A DNA stretch of 64,000 nt, from NCBI GenBank assembly GCA_963765105.1, contig CAVXUW010000002.1:62001-126000 (forward strand), in the 5' to 3' direction. Below, piece by piece: positions 44,978 through 54,285 of this stretch (position 1 is its first letter; the number at the start of each line of letters is the position of its first letter). The notes beneath the pieces are model-generated. The model was not told where the DNA came from. It searched no databases and was given only the letters and a program-made list of their open reading frames with translations. A program made the translations under genes and the position numbers. This DNA comes from CALMEC01 sp963765105 (GTDB lineage: Bacteria > Actinomycetota > Thermoleophilia > Miltoncostaeales > Miltoncostaeaceae).

Positions 44978-45322
44978 ATGGCAACGTCGCCACACGAACG
45001 AGGCTGGACGTTCTTCACCAATCACGCCCACATCCTTCTCTGCTTGGCTCGAGATCCCGATCTGCGGCTACGGGATCTGGCCCTCGATGTCGGGATTACG
45101 GAACGGGCCGCACAGCGGATCGTGCGTGACCTCGCCGATGCCGGCTACATCACGTGCGAGCGGCATGGGCGTCGCAATCGCTACACGCTGCACTTGGAGC
45201 GAGCCTTGCGCCACCGGCTTGAGGCCCACCGAGCGATCGGGGATGTCATCGCGCTGCTCGGTGTCGATCCGAAAGCTGCGTCATCGCCCCGGACGCAGCC
45301 GCGCGAGCGGATCGACGTGTGA
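44978..45322 (+). CDS. Winged-helix transcriptional regulator
   Basis: 114-residue DNA-binding protein. The winged helix-turn-helix is seen as LRDLALDVGITERAAQRIVRDLADAGYITCERHGRRNRYTLH: three helices and a wing. It resembles MarR/ArsR-type single-domain regulators but lacks a cysteine metal site (only two isolated Cys), so metal sensing is not evident. Its TGA overlaps the GTG of the P-type ATPase gene, so it is co-translated with, and probably regulates, that pump. Confidence 0.83.
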   Translation: MATSPHERGWTFFTNHAHILLCLARDPDLRLRDLALDVGITERAAQRIVRDLADAGYITCERHGRRNRYTLHLERALRHRLEAHRAIGDVIALLGVDPKAASSPRTQPRERIDV

Positions 45323-48069
45323 GCCGCGGCAGGTCACGGCCGGTGGCGCGCCCCTCGCGTGTTCCGAGGTCAGCCACCAACTCGCGGCCCGACCACCCGA
45401 CAACGTCTTGGTACGCATCAACACCCGAGGCAGTGATCCGCATATTGGACACCGATGTCAAAGGACTGACGTCGGGTGCCGCGGCCGAACGACTGGCGGC
45501 GCACGGGCCGAACGCAATCCCCCGCGCTGGCGCGGATGGCCCACTCACAGTGCTGTTTCGGCAGATCCACAACCCTTTGATCTGGGTGTTGATTGCCTCC
45601 GGCACCGTCGCGATCCTCCTCGGAAGGCCGATCGATGGGGCGGTTGTGCTGGGTGTGGTCATCGCAAACGCCGCAATCGGATTCGTTCAGGAGTTCCGTG
45701 CGAGCAAAGCGATTGAAGCGCTCATTGCGATGGTCCCTGAGCAGGCCACCGTTCTGCGCGACGGGCGGCGCCTCACGATCAACGCCGCCGACCTCGTCCC
45801 GGGCGACATCACCTTCCTTGCGTCTGGCGACAAGGTGCCGGCCGACCTGCGCCTGCTTCACCTGCGAAGCCTGCAGGTGGACGAGTCGGCCTTGACTGGG
45901 GAATCAGTCCCGGTCGAGAAGGGTGTTGCATGTGTCGCCTCCGACGCGCCGGTGGCGGAGCGTCGTGCGATGGTGCACGGCGGGACCCTCGTGACGTACG
46001 GCACTGCGACGGCGATCGTCGTCGCCACGGGAGCCCACACGGAACTCGGGAAGATCTCGTCGCTGCTCGAGAGTGTCTCCGCGCTGCAGACGCCGTTGAC
46101 CCACGCGATGGCGCGGGTTGCGACATGGCTGACCATTGTGATCTCGGTCATCGCGGCGTTGCTCGTCATCGTCGGACTCGTCCGCGGCTACCCGCTGGTC
46201 GATGCGGTCGTCACGGCGATCGCACTGGCGGTGGGCGCGATTCCCGAGGGGCTTCCGGCGATCATCACGATCGCTCTGGCGATCGCCGTTCAGCGAATGG
46301 CGCGTCGCCACGCAGTGATCCGCAAGCTCCCCGCGGTCGAGGCGCTTGGTTCGACCACGATCGTCTGCAGCGACAAGACCGGCACCCTCACCCGCAACGA
46401 AATGACGGTTCAGGAGTTGTGGACGCCAACCGGCGGCGCCTACAGGCTCTCCGGGGTGGGCTACGCTCCGTCGGGCGCGCTCTCACGCAACGGAGGGAGC
46501 GATCTGCCCGAACCACCGGGTGACGTCGTCACGCTTGCGCGGGCGGGTGTGTTGTGTTCGGACGCGACGGTGCTCCTCGACGAGGGTGTCTGGCGGGTTC
46601 ACGGTGACCCCACGGAGGGGGCGCTGGTCGTGGCGGGGCGGAAGGTGGGACTCGACCCTGACGGTGAGAGGAGCGCCCGCCCGCGCGACGATGCGATCCC
46701 GTTTGAGTCGGAGCATCAGTACATGGCGACCGTGCACGGGAACGAACTTGTCGTCAAAGGCGCCCCCGAAGTCGTGCTCGCCCATTGCCTCCCCGGCTAT
46801 CGCACTGCCGCCAACGCCGAGGTCATCCGGATGGCCGCCCAAGGAATGCGCGTCCTGGCGATCGCACGCGGAACGCGCGGCGGCGGTCATCTACAGGACG
46901 CATTGGCGAACCTTGAACTGCTCGGCTTCGAAGGCATGATTGACCCACCCCGGCCGGAAGCGATCGCCGCCGTCGCCGCATGCAGGCGCGCCGGCATATC
47001 GGTGAAGATGATCACCGGCGACCACCCCGAGACCGCAACAGCGATCGGGCAGCAGCTCGGACTTCAAACGAGCGCCGTCGTCGTCGCCGGCGCAGAGCTC
47101 GCCCGGCTCACCGACGATGAGTTGCGTGACGTGTCACGGGATGTGAGCGTCTTTGCGCGGGTTGCGCCGGAACACAAGTTGCGGCTCGTCGCGGCCCTCC
47201 AGGCCCAGGGCGAGGTCGTCGCCATGACGGGCGACGGCGTCAACGACGCCCCCGCCCTCAAACAAGCCGACATCGGGGTGGCGATGGGAATCACCGGCAC
47301 CGCCGTGTCGAAGGAATCGGCGGACATGATTTTGACCGACGACAACTTCGCCAGCATCGAAGCCGCAATTGAGGAGGGCCGTCGCGTCTACGACAACCTC
47401 GTCAAGGCGCTCGCCTTCGTGCTGCCGACCAACCTCAGCTTCGCGCTCGTGATCTTCCTGTCGGTCGTCTTCTTCCCGATCGAGGCGGGTGTGCCGCTGC
47501 TCCCGATGGAGCCGGTGCAGTTGCTGTGGATCAATCTCGTCGCGACGGTCACGCTAGCGCTCCCACTTGCGTTCGAGGTGGGTGAGCGCGACGCGATGCA
47601 CCGCCCGCCGCGGCCACCCTCCGAGCCGATCCTCAATCGCTTCGTGCTCATCAGAACGACAGTCGTCGCGAGTCTGATGACCGCTGGAGCAATCGGATTG
47701 TTCCTCTGGGAGTACTACCTGCAAAACGATGGTGAGGTTGCCCAGTCTGTCGTGCTTGCCCAGGCGCAGACCATGAGCGTGACGACGGTCATTCTCTTCC
47801 AGATCTTCTACCTGCTGAACTGCCGGTCGCTTCGCGACTCGGTGTTCACCATCGGCCTGTGGAGCAATGCCACGGTGTTTGTTGGCATCGCCGGCATCTT
47901 CGCCCTGCAGCTCGGATATGTCTACCTACCATTCATGAACGAGGTGTTCGGCTCGGCGCCCCTCCCGCTCGCCGCATGGGCTGAGGCGACCGCTGTTGCC
48001 CTCCTGGTGCTTCCCGTCATCAGCATTGAGAAGCACCGCCGCCGCGAGAAACGTTCCCGTGGGCGGTAG
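45319..48069 (+). CDS. P2-type cation-transporting ATPase (CtpF/PacL-like)
   Basis: Ion pump of 916 residues. The actuator domain has ALTGESVPVEKG, helix M4 has AVGAIPEGLPAII, and the phosphorylated D352 lies in SDKTGTLT. The nucleotide domain has the KGAPEVVLAH stretch, and the hinge is MTGDGVNDAPALKQADIGVAMG. M6 reads LLWINLVATVTLALPLAFE, lacking the calcium-pump Asp, which resembles the mycobacterial CtpF group rather than a true SERCA. The ion is uncertain (a monovalent or divalent alkali cation). GTG 45319 overlaps the winged-helix gene. Confidence 0.9.
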   Translation: MSRGRSRPVARPSRVPRSATNSRPDHPTTSWYASTPEAVIRILDTDVKGLTSGAAAERLAAHGPNAIPRAGADGPLTVLFRQIHNPLIWVLIASGTVAILLGRPIDGAVVLGVVIANAAIGFVQEFRASKAIEALIAMVPEQATVLRDGRRLTINAADLVPGDITFLASGDKVPADLRLLHLRSLQVDESALTGESVPVEKGVACVASDAPVAERRAMVHGGTLVTYGTATAIVVATGAHTELGKISSLLESVSALQTPLTHAMARVATWLTIVISVIAALLVIVGLVRGYPLVDAVVTAIALAVGAIPEGLPAIITIALAIAVQRMARRHAVIRKLPAVEALGSTTIVCSDKTGTLTRNEMTVQELWTPTGGAYRLSGVGYAPSGALSRNGGSDLPEPPGDVVTLARAGVLCSDATVLLDEGVWRVHGDPTEGALVVAGRKVGLDPDGERSARPRDDAIPFESEHQYMATVHGNELVVKGAPEVVLAHCLPGYRTAANAEVIRMAAQGMRVLAIARGTRGGGHLQDALANLELLGFEGMIDPPRPEAIAAVAACRRAGISVKMITGDHPETATAIGQQLGLQTSAVVVAGAELARLTDDELRDVSRDVSVFARVAPEHKLRLVAALQAQGEVVAMTGDGVNDAPALKQADIGVAMGITGTAVSKESADMILTDDNFASIEAAIEEGRRVYDNLVKALAFVLPTNLSFALVIFLSVVFFPIEAGVPLLPMEPVQLLWINLVATVTLALPLAFEVGERDAMHRPPRPPSEPILNRFVLIRTTVVASLMTAGAIGLFLWEYYLQNDGEVAQSVVLAQAQTMSVTTVILFQIFYLLNCRSLRDSVFTIGLWSNATVFVGIAGIFALQLGYVYLPFMNEVFGSAPLPLAAWAEATAVALLVLPVISIEKHRRREKRSRGR

Positions 48070-48358
48070 GCGACAACGACGGCCCCGACGTCGACGCGGG
48101 TACTCGTGTCCGCACTGGCAGAGTGAACCCACGTTTCGGATGCGTCAGGTGGTCGTCATGCGTCGCGGCCGTCAACCTCCGACCACCGAGAGTAGTGCCC
48201 ACCCGCCCTGGTCAGGAACGCCTCAGGTGTTGACGCAATTGCCCGACAAGCGGCCGTCACCGTGACTGCTCGGGGAAACCGAAGGCCGGGTTCGGGCGCA
48301 GACGGATGACGTCACCGTACGCAGCTCCAAGGCTTGAGCTTCAGGGGCGGAGGAGTAT

Positions 48359-51115
48359 TTGCCGGAGCTAGGCAACACGAACGCGCACGTTGCGGACCCG
48401 CGTGAGCCGATCAATTTGCTGATGCGGGACCTGCGTGCGCGGCCCGAGGGCCTCACCGAGCGGGAGGCCGCGCGGCGCCTTGTCGCCTACGGGCCGAATG
48501 AGCTGCACCGTCGTGGCGGCCGGCGCTGGCCGCGGGAGATCACCAAACAGCTCACCCATCCGCTGGCGCTCCTCCTCTGGCTCGCCGCAGCCTTGGCCTT
48601 CGTCGGAGGCACCCCCGTGCTCGCTGGAGCCATCGTTGCGGTCATCGGCCTCAACGCGGCGTTCGCGTTCGCTGAGGAGCGCCAGGCAGAGCGCGCGATC
48701 GAGGCGCTCACCCGCTATCTCCCGCAACAGGCCAGCGTCCGCCGGGACGGCGAGCGAAGAGTGATCGATGCCCGTCAGCTCGTCCCTGGCGACGTGCTCC
48801 TCGTCACCGAGGGCGATCTGGTCTCGGCCGACGCGCGACTCGTTTCGGGGGCCGTTGAGGTTGACCTCTCAACGCTCACGGGCGAGTCGCAACCGGCGTT
48901 GCGTGCCGCCGAGTATGCCGATGCGATGGGCCCTCTCCTCGAGGCCCGCGAGCTCGTGTTCAGCGGGACGACATGCGTGGCTGGTGAGGGTGAGGCGCTT
49001 GTCTTTGCGACTGGGATGCAGACCGAGCTCGGTCGTATCGCGGCGCTCTCCGAGCGAGTGGAGGTCGACGCGAGCCCACTCGAGCAGCAGGTCAGAAAGG
49101 TCGCCTGGTTAATCGCCCTCGTTGCGGTGGTTGCCGGCCTCGCGTTCCTGCCCCTCGGTTGGCTTGTCGCGGGGCTGCCGCTCGGCGATGCCGTCACGTT
49201 TTCCATCGGTCTGATCGTCGCGAACGTCCCTGAGGGTCTGCTGCCGACGATCACGCTCGCCTTGGCCGTCGGGGTCGCGGGACTCGCACGCCAAGGCGCC
49301 CTGGTCAAACGGTTGAGCGCCGTCGAAACGCTGGGTTCGACGACCGTCATCTGCACCGACAAGACAGGCACTCTCACCGAAAACCGCATGCGCGCGGTGC
49401 GCCTCTGGACACGCGGCGGCGAACTCGACTTGGAGGGGGCGGAGGTCCCACACGAAGCGGCGAGCGATCCGCTCGTCGGGCTTCTGGCTCGGGGGCTCGC
49501 TGCGTGCAGCACCGCCGAACTCGCCCCGACGCCAACCGGGAAGTCACGGGGTGAGGCGACCGAGATCGGGTTGCTCGAGGCCGCCCGCACACTCGGTGTC
49601 GATGTCACGGTGGTTCGCCGTGAGTCGCAGCGGCGACTTCTCAACCGCTTCGACCCCAAGCTGCGGTTGATGTCGACCATCGACGAGCGAATCAGCGGGG
49701 GTCTCACGGTGCACGTCAAGGGAGCACCGGAGGAAGTCCTCGCGCGCTCCACCCGTATTTGCGTGCAGGATCGCGAACGACCCCTCACCGAGCGGGACCG
49801 CACCGACGTGATGACCGTGCTCGAGCGCTACGCGTCGCAGGGCCTGCGCGTCCTGGCGGTCGCGCGCCGTCGGTTGCCTGACGGGCCGGCAGCCGCAACA
49901 CGTCGCGAGGACGCTGAGCGAGAGCTGTGCCTAATGGGCCTCATCGCGCTTTTCGATCCGCCTCGTGCCGAAGTTGCAACAGCAGTGGCCCGCTGTCACG
50001 ACGCGGGCATCCGCATCCTGGTCGTCACCGGCGACTACGGCCCGACGGCAGCTGAGATTGCACGACGCGTGGGGATCAGGACCGATGGATCCACCGTTGT
50101 GACCGGCGAAGAGCTGGAGTCCATGAGCGAAGGCGAACTCGATCAACTGCTGCGGGAGGGACGGGAGCTGATCTTCGCGCGGGCCTCGCCGGAAGTGAAA
50201 CTCCGGATCGCCGACGCCCTGCGCGCAGAGGGCCATGTTGTCGCGATGACCGGCGACGGTGTCAACGACGCCCCGGCGCTCAGGCAGGCCGATATCGGTG
50301 TGGCGATGGGACTCTCCGGTACCGACGTCGCCCGGGAGTCCTCCACCATGATCCTCACCGACGATAACTTCGCCACGATCGTCGCGGCTGTCGCGGCCGG
50401 CCGGCGAGTGTACGACAACGTCCGTAAGTTCATCTTCTACATCTTCACCCACGCGACACCGGAGGTCGTGCCGTTCCTCGTGTTCGCGCTCTCCGGCGGC
50501 ACGATCCCGCTGCCGCTGACCGTCTTGCAGATCCTCGCGATCGACCTCGGGACGGAGATTCTCCCGGCCCTCGCACTCGGCCGCGAGCCGGCGGAGGCGG
50601 GCCTGATGAACCGTCCGCCACGACCACGCACCGAGGGGGTGATCCACCGGTCCCTCCTCTTCCGCGCCTGGCTCTTCCTCGGCCTCCTTGAGGCCGCCCT
50701 CGTCCTCGGCGGCTTCTTCTTCGTTCTGCTCCGCGCCGGCTGGTCGCCGAGCGACCCAACAGGCACCGGTTCCGCCTTGCACGCCGACTATCTCACGGCC
50801 ACAACGATGACCTTCGCAGGCATCGTCGCCTGCCAGATCGGAACGGCCGTTGCGGCCCGGACCGAGCGTGCCTCGTTGCGTTCGGTCGGCTTCTTCACGA
50901 ACCCGATGCTGCTTTGGGGGCTCGTGTCTGAGGTTGCGTTCCTGATCGCCTTGGTCTACGTCCCATCGCTCCAGAACATCTTCGGCACCGCCGCCCTCGG
51001 ACCGGTGGAGATCGCCATCCTCGTCACGTTCCCGCCGATCATCTGGGGCGCCGACGAACTCCGCCGCCTCGTCCTTCGACGGCGTCTTCGCGAGGCGTCG
51101 CCGCCGTCGTCGTGA
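48359..51115 (+). CDS. P2-type ATPase resembling the Na+/K+ (P2C) branch
   Basis: Second pump, 918 residues from TTG 48359 (GGAGGAG just upstream). M4 reads VANVPEGLLPTITLALAV, the phosphorylated D334 lies in CTDKTGTLTENRM, the hinge is MTGDGVNDAPALRQADIGVAMG, and M6 reads LQILAIDLGTEILPALALG. The PEGLL and IDLGT patterns are those of Na+/K+- and H+/K+-type pumps, unlike the neighbour's PEGLP/NLVAT. The N-terminal cation ATPase domain is present. No beta subunit gene is nearby, as usual for bacterial members. It is probably part of the same ion-homeostasis cluster as the first pump. Confidence 0.88.
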   Translation: MPELGNTNAHVADPREPINLLMRDLRARPEGLTEREAARRLVAYGPNELHRRGGRRWPREITKQLTHPLALLLWLAAALAFVGGTPVLAGAIVAVIGLNAAFAFAEERQAERAIEALTRYLPQQASVRRDGERRVIDARQLVPGDVLLVTEGDLVSADARLVSGAVEVDLSTLTGESQPALRAAEYADAMGPLLEARELVFSGTTCVAGEGEALVFATGMQTELGRIAALSERVEVDASPLEQQVRKVAWLIALVAVVAGLAFLPLGWLVAGLPLGDAVTFSIGLIVANVPEGLLPTITLALAVGVAGLARQGALVKRLSAVETLGSTTVICTDKTGTLTENRMRAVRLWTRGGELDLEGAEVPHEAASDPLVGLLARGLAACSTAELAPTPTGKSRGEATEIGLLEAARTLGVDVTVVRRESQRRLLNRFDPKLRLMSTIDERISGGLTVHVKGAPEEVLARSTRICVQDRERPLTERDRTDVMTVLERYASQGLRVLAVARRRLPDGPAAATRREDAERELCLMGLIALFDPPRAEVATAVARCHDAGIRILVVTGDYGPTAAEIARRVGIRTDGSTVVTGEELESMSEGELDQLLREGRELIFARASPEVKLRIADALRAEGHVVAMTGDGVNDAPALRQADIGVAMGLSGTDVARESSTMILTDDNFATIVAAVAAGRRVYDNVRKFIFYIFTHATPEVVPFLVFALSGGTIPLPLTVLQILAIDLGTEILPALALGREPAEAGLMNRPPRPRTEGVIHRSLLFRAWLFLGLLEAALVLGGFFFVLLRAGWSPSDPTGTGSALHADYLTATTMTFAGIVACQIGTAVAARTERASLRSVGFFTNPMLLWGLVSEVAFLIALVYVPSLQNIFGTAALGPVEIAILVTFPPIIWGADELRRLVLRRRLREASPPSS

Positions 51116-51313
51116 CGACGCGCCTTGTGCCCCCGGCGCCTTTCATCGGTGTCGTGTGTGCCGTCCACACCAGTCGATGGGAGTTTCGTCTGCGCGCGCG
51201 CTGAGCCGGGCTGTACCTTTCATTCCCGGTGGTCGGCGTTCTGATCGTCGGAGACTCTTCACTGCGGGGCACAGGTGTTCAGATGAGGCGCACACCAGCG
51301 AACGGGAGGTGCC

Positions 51314-51922
51314 GTGTCCGAGAAGTTCGACAAGACGTTCTGGGAAGACCACTACGCGGAGCACGCGGGACGACGACATCCACCGACACCGCACCTGCAG
51401 GAGCTGGCGAAGGAGTTGCACCCGGGAACGGCCCTCGATGCGGGCTGTGGCGAAGGCGCCGACGCAATCTGGTTGGCAACCCAGGGGTGGCGCGTCACCG
51501 CTGTCGATGTCTCGCGGGTTGCGATCGAATACGCGACGCAAGCCGCACAGGAAGCTTCCCTCGATCATCCGATCGAATGGCTCGAAGCGGATCTCGCGGA
51601 ATGGACACCCCCGCCCGGCAGCTTCGACCTCGTGTCGGCCCAGTACCTCCACGTACCTGCCGCCGCGCGCAACAACGTCCTTGACTCCTTGGCTGATGCG
51701 GTTGCGCCGGGCGGCACCCTCCTTTTCGCCGACCATGAGCCCAACGAGGCGGGGCACTCCCATGCGGAACTGGCGATGGCCGCCGTCGTGGCCGAGCGGC
51801 TCGATCCTCAGCGGTGGCAAATCGACCAGCGGTCGGCCAGCCACGAAACGACTGGGGCCCATCAACATGCCCATGCCGTGGCCGACCTTGTGCTCCGCGC
51901 ACGGCGCATCCCGGACGTCTAA
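51314..51922 (+). CDS. SAM-dependent methyltransferase (class I)
   Basis: Cytosolic methyltransferase of 202 residues starting GTG 51314 after GGGAGG. The AdoMet motif I is ALDAGCGEGADAIWLA, motif II/III is VTAVDVSRVAIEYA, and the post-I segment is FDLVSAQYLHVP. The opening FDKTFWEDHYAEH and overall size match small tellurite-resistance/TehB-like or thiopurine-type methyltransferases. The C-terminus holds HxH-rich stretches. The substrate is unknown. Confidence 0.88.
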   Translation: MSEKFDKTFWEDHYAEHAGRRHPPTPHLQELAKELHPGTALDAGCGEGADAIWLATQGWRVTAVDVSRVAIEYATQAAQEASLDHPIEWLEADLAEWTPPPGSFDLVSAQYLHVPAAARNNVLDSLADAVAPGGTLLFADHEPNEAGHSHAELAMAAVVAERLDPQRWQIDQRSASHETTGAHQHAHAVADLVLRARRIPDV

Positions 51923-52009
51923 TTCGTGCGCTAGTCGTTCCCCCGATCGTCGTCGTCGAAAGCGAACGGCCTGAGGCAGCATCACCGTGGGTCGCCGTGA
52001 CCAACGGCG

Positions 52010-52507
52010 TCACGGCCGGAGCGAAAAGCCGAAGCGCACCTCGCGGAAGTACCAGTAGCTGCTCGTCACCCAGAGGACGGCGAGCAGGGTGAAGAGCAGG
52101 CCGCCGGCGACGGGGAGCACCCATCTCGGAAAGCCATGGTCCTTGACGATCACCATCTTGGCGGCAAAGACCCCGTAGAAGAACGTGCCCACGAGGGAGT
52201 GCGTCAGCACGCGGGCGTCGCCGGTTTGGAAGCCGATGATGAACACGCAGTGAAAGACGATCGGCAGGGTGAACAGGATCGCCAGCCGGCCCGACCAGCG
52301 ATGGACCCGCGCCACGGCCTGCGGGCGGGCGGGGATGACCCCGGCCAGCCTCCCGTAGATGCGAGCGGCGGTGGCGATCTGAACGAGCGCGAACGCGATG
52401 GCGATGGTGGCGAGCCACGCCTTGGCCGCAATCGTCGACGTGAACACCGTCTCGACAAGGTCGCTGTAGCCGGACGCGACATCCCCGGTGAGGTGGCTGA
52501 TGCTCAT
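52010..52507 (-). CDS. Four-helix membrane protein (DUF6529-like), electron-transfer partner candidate
   Basis: 165 residues from ATG 52507, overlapping the cytochrome c stop (ATGA). Four hydrophobic segments (about 25-48, 66-92, 98-120, 128-148) carry conserved histidines in RVHRWSGRLAI, FHCVFIIGF and LTHSLVGTFFYG, spaced as in b-type heme binding bundles. I therefore read it as a possible cytochrome b561-like heme protein. Coupling with the cytochrome c gene supports a redox role at the membrane. Confidence 0.72.
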   Translation of the reverse strand: MSISHLTGDVASGYSDLVETVFTSTIAAKAWLATIAIAFALVQIATAARIYGRLAGVIPARPQAVARVHRWSGRLAILFTLPIVFHCVFIIGFQTGDARVLTHSLVGTFFYGVFAAKMVIVKDHGFPRWVLPVAGGLLFTLLAVLWVTSSYWYFREVRFGFSLRP

Positions 52508-53658
52508 GGGCGCCTCAGTGGGGTCGTCGTTTTCGCGCGCAGCGCGTCCTCGATCGATCGCCAGCTTGTGACGAGATCGCCGTCGTGGGCCGCAATGGCC
52601 GCCACGCATGGACGTCCTGCGGTGACGTTGCGCGCCTGCCCGCAGCGCTGGCCGTCCTGGGCGATGGCGCTGACAGCGCGCCGGAGCCCAGCGCCGCCCG
52701 GCAGATCCGCTCCGACCAGGGTGAGGATCCCCGGCAGGTAACCGTCACGCCCTGCTTGGCCGACGATCCCGACGCCATCGCCGGGATTGGATGGGTCGCC
52801 GTTACCGTCGACATCCGCGACGGGCTGGCCGAGCGCGATGTTCACCATGTGCTCGCCGTGGAACCTGATGTTCGCGAGATTGCCCTCGTCGAGCGCGATG
52901 CGCAGGAAGCGGATGTGCTCGCGAAGCAGGGCGATCTGCCCGTCGGCTCCGTTCACCAGGCCGACGCCCTGGGCGCCGGTCGGGGAGCTTACCAGCAGCT
53001 CACCGAGCCCCGCGATGTCGGCACGTAGCACCGGCGCATCGGCCGAGGGCCCTACGAGGACGCTGTCGGACCCGACCGCGAGGCTGCCGATCCCCGCGTC
53101 GGCAAGGCGGACGCGCTGCGCGCCCGGGTCGATCGCCGCGACGCGCCGGGCACCGTCGGCCCCATCCACCCAGACCGCCCACCCATCCGGGGCGGGCTGG
53201 TCGAGCTCGATGGTCAGACCCTGCAGGAGCGCGCCGGTCATGGTGACGGTCCCGGCCTGCTCCCCGGATGGCGCGACGCCGCTACCACGGTCGCCACCGC
53301 CGATCGACATGACGTAGGCCACGACGTCGGCGGCGTCCGGTCCGCCGACGAGGTTCGCCGGCATCGCGCCACGCCCCGCGGCGATCACCGCGGCGATCTC
53401 CTTGCCGTCGCGTGGCACACCCGCAAGCGTGGGGCCGATGCCGCCACCCACCCCGCGTTCCCCATGGCAGCCCGCACAGCTCGTGGCGAAGAGTCCCTCA
53501 CCGCGTGCCGCGTCCCCGCCGCTCACCGCCGCCGCGTCCGTGGCCGGTGTGAACGGCGCGAGCTTTCCGAGACCAAAAACGGCGGCGCTGACGACGGCCA
53601 GCAGCCCGAGCGCGAGCCCCCACCGGGGTGTGCGCGTGGAGGCGCCGTCGGTCGTCAC
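52504..53658 (-). CDS. Membrane-anchored c-type cytochrome
   Basis: 384-residue exported protein. An N-terminal anchor/signal (WGLALGLLAVVSAAVFGLG) precedes a mono-heme cytochrome c domain with ATSCAGCHGERG (CxxCH) and the distal Met in GRGAMPANL. About 250 more residues follow, beta-rich, with acidic loops (VADVDGNGDPSNPGDGVG, calcium-like) and a pair of cysteines. The tail domain is unassigned. It is translationally coupled to the four-helix membrane protein, forming a two-gene redox module. Confidence 0.82.
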   Translation of the reverse strand: MTTDGASTRTPRWGLALGLLAVVSAAVFGLGKLAPFTPATDAAAVSGGDAARGEGLFATSCAGCHGERGVGGGIGPTLAGVPRDGKEIAAVIAAGRGAMPANLVGGPDAADVVAYVMSIGGGDRGSGVAPSGEQAGTVTMTGALLQGLTIELDQPAPDGWAVWVDGADGARRVAAIDPGAQRVRLADAGIGSLAVGSDSVLVGPSADAPVLRADIAGLGELLVSSPTGAQGVGLVNGADGQIALLREHIRFLRIALDEGNLANIRFHGEHMVNIALGQPVADVDGNGDPSNPGDGVGIVGQAGRDGYLPGILTLVGADLPGGAGLRRAVSAIAQDGQRCGQARNVTAGRPCVAAIAAHDGDLVTSWRSIEDALRAKTTTPLRRP

Positions 53659-54285
53659 GCCGTCCCTGTTCGCTCGGCGCGCCGCGCAACGGGTACCGTC
53701 CTCGTGGCATCACCCAGTCGGGATGAGTGAGGAGATCTGCTTGTGTCGAACTGCTCCACGCCGAGTTCACCGCCTGGCAGCACCGTTCGTTCGCCTGACC
53801 CGTCGCCACTCGTCGCCGGAACGTACCACTCCGCCCCGGGGCGGTGCGCCCAGCGCCCGGATCGAGCCGCCACCGCGATGCCGCGAGGAGTTCCGGTGAC
53901 CCGTGCCGTGGCGTGCTCTTCTGACATGCCGGTAGCGAAGGGGTCGCAATACGCGGGACGCGACAGATCGTTGATGCGGCGCTGGTGCTTTTCGTGGTTG
54001 GCGGCACTGGCGCCCTATCCGCCTCCGGCGTGCACCCGCGCAGCTCACTCGATCGCGAACGGCACCCTGGTCGCGCAGGCTCGTTCATGATGTCACCGCC
54101 ACAGCCGTTCGGCGACGGTCGGTTGCCGTGTTGCCGGCCGACTCAGGTCAGTGGCCGGGAACGATCGTCACGCAGCACTGGTCGGCTTGCGGGGCCAGGC
54201 GCGCTTCGTCGGGTGTCGCGCACGTGACACTGCGAAGGTCGCGACCGCGAACGTCGGCGCCGCCGCGGCGTCGTACGTTCGGTGC
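53659..54285. other. 627-bp region with no supported gene
   Basis: Located between the divergent cytochrome and beta-helix genes. Open frames here lack start signals and protein-like patterns. No long hairpin or repeat was recognised. Confidence 0.4.

Noticed and set aside
43526..45031. Minus-strand open frame of 501 codons opposite the two-component system
   Set aside because: It mirrors the strong kinase/regulator genes, has no ribosome site, and its composition (Arg/Gly/Pro/His) is typical of antisense frames in GC-rich DNA.
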